In this document: positions 29,993-30,559 of the stretch, one piece after another
How the letters are laid out: the number at the start of each line of letters is the position of its first letter
Position numbering within the stretch: the stretch's first letter is position 1
IMG/VR virus record: IMGVR_UViG_3300025099_000090
Coordinates: 1-30,559 of that record
Origin: a virus
DNA length: 30,559 nucleotides
Reading direction: 5' to 3' (one strand)
The notes under the pieces: generated by a model
Told to the model about the DNA's origin: nothing
Databases searched by the model: none
The model's input: only the letters and a program-made list of their open reading frames with translations
Made by a program: the position numbers and the translations under genes

Positions 29993-30559
29993 TCAGGTCT
30001 TCATGATGTAGCAGAGGGCGTAGTACGGCGGCCTGTTCTCGTGTGCACCGCCGCCACCTGTGGATGCATTGGTGGTTGCGACAGTAATTCCTGTGGTGGC
30101 GCTGTTGGTTGTACTGCTGTTACCGTTGCCGTCCCAACCGTCGCTTTCGCCACCAGAGTCGCCATACGGCAGGACGTGGCTGTGACCGGGGTCAGTAACC
30201 GTCGAGGTGGCCGTGTGGGTGTGCGACGGCATCTCGGCAGTCGTGAGTGTATGCGTTGCGGACCCACCAGTATCACCGACGTCGTAGGTGTTGCCGCTGT
30301 CACCTTGGGCACCGATGACGAACCTGCCGCGTAGGTCAGGTGTACTGTTGCTGCCGTTGCAGAGCACATAGCCGCTAGGGATGGCTGAGGTTGCGCCAGA
30401 CCACATCATGATGACACCAGAGGGGACTGCAGCGCTGACAGACGTGGTCAATGTGTTCAACTGCGTCTGTATGGCTGATGTCACGCCATTGACGTGCTGT
30501 AGCTCTGCTGCAGAGACACCTGCTGCTGATGCTCCTGTCAGTATGTTTAGGTCGTCTTC
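29993..30559 (-). CDS. Tail collar/fibre protein, 5' end beyond window
   Basis: The frame is open to the right edge, so the gene starts outside. The visible part begins with a fibre-type repeat (LNILTGASAAGVSAAELQ, then VTSAIQTQLNTL). It ends with a phage tail-collar domain: SGVIMMWSGATSAIPSGYVL, TPDLRGRFVIG, a His-containing MPSHTHT loop and the terminal ENRPPYYALCYIMKT. This domain is found at the tips of short tail fibres and in microcystin-dependent-like proteins. A GTG at 30484 lies within the repeat and is not the true start. Receptor contact is likely. Confidence 0.88.
   Translation of the reverse strand, partial: EDDLNILTGASAAGVSAAELQHVNGVTSAIQTQLNTLTTSVSAAVPSGVIMMWSGATSAIPSGYVLCNGSNSTPDLRGRFVIGAQGDSGNTYDVGDTGGSATHTLTTAEMPSHTHTATSTVTDPGHSHVLPYGDSGGESDGWDGNGNSSTTNSATTGITVATTNASTGGGGAHENRPPYYALCYIMKT

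Overview
The window is part of a tailed-phage genome (podovirus-like, with a single-subunit T7-type RNA polymerase and an integrase). All 33 genes I can support lie on the minus strand, so it reads from 30559 down to 1. Both ends are cut inside genes: a tail collar/fibre protein at the right edge and the RNA polymerase at the left edge. I see no host chromosomal genes, no CRISPR array and no insertion sequence. The host is probably a proteobacterium. The 3' half of a tRNA-Cys in the window looks alphaproteobacterial and the structural proteins resemble those of marine podoviruses, but both points are inference.

Layout in transcription order. (1) 30559-28049: tail-collar/fibre protein, tail nozzle and a small tail-associated protein. 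(2) 28045-19269: a cupin-like protein, then three ejection/internal virion candidates (345, 392 and 2004 aa). The largest carries an FtsK-gamma-like winged helix, a polyvalent-protein-like region and an HExxH motif. (3) 19235-11119: a small ORF overlapping terS, then terS, terL, portal, a 94-aa protein, scaffold, major capsid, a 115-aa protein and an SU10-type adaptor. (4) 11113-6722: a 1076-aa trimeric tail fibre, two accessory virion proteins and a tail-assembly-chaperone-like protein. (5) 6706-4664: small membrane proteins and a lysis cassette (two-TM holin candidate, spanin-like lipoprotein, T7-lysozyme-type amidase), closed by a hairpin/U-tract terminator. (6) 4519-4463: a tRNA-Cys 3' fragment interpreted as attP. 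(7) 4398-3302: five tiny genes, four of them translationally coupled. (8) 3274-1: tyrosine integrase and T7-like RNA polymerase.

The most striking observation is that the major capsid gene is interrupted by a compact 242-nt group I intron (12711 to 12470). The whole core can be folded by eye: P1 with the U.G splice-site wobble, P2, P3, P4, P5, P6, P7, P7.1/P7.2 (subgroup IA hallmark), P8, P9 and terminal omega-G. Precise removal joins two out-of-frame halves into one 298-aa capsid protein. It contains no homing endonuclease. Without splicing, translation stops six codons past the junction.

How the parts work together: the integrase and tRNA-Cys att site point to a temperate lifestyle that targets the host tRNA-Cys gene. 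The phage RNA polymerase probably drives the long minus-strand virion and lysis operon. The T7-lysozyme homologue may both degrade peptidoglycan and restrain the polymerase, as in T7. The ejection proteins and nozzle deliver the DNA.
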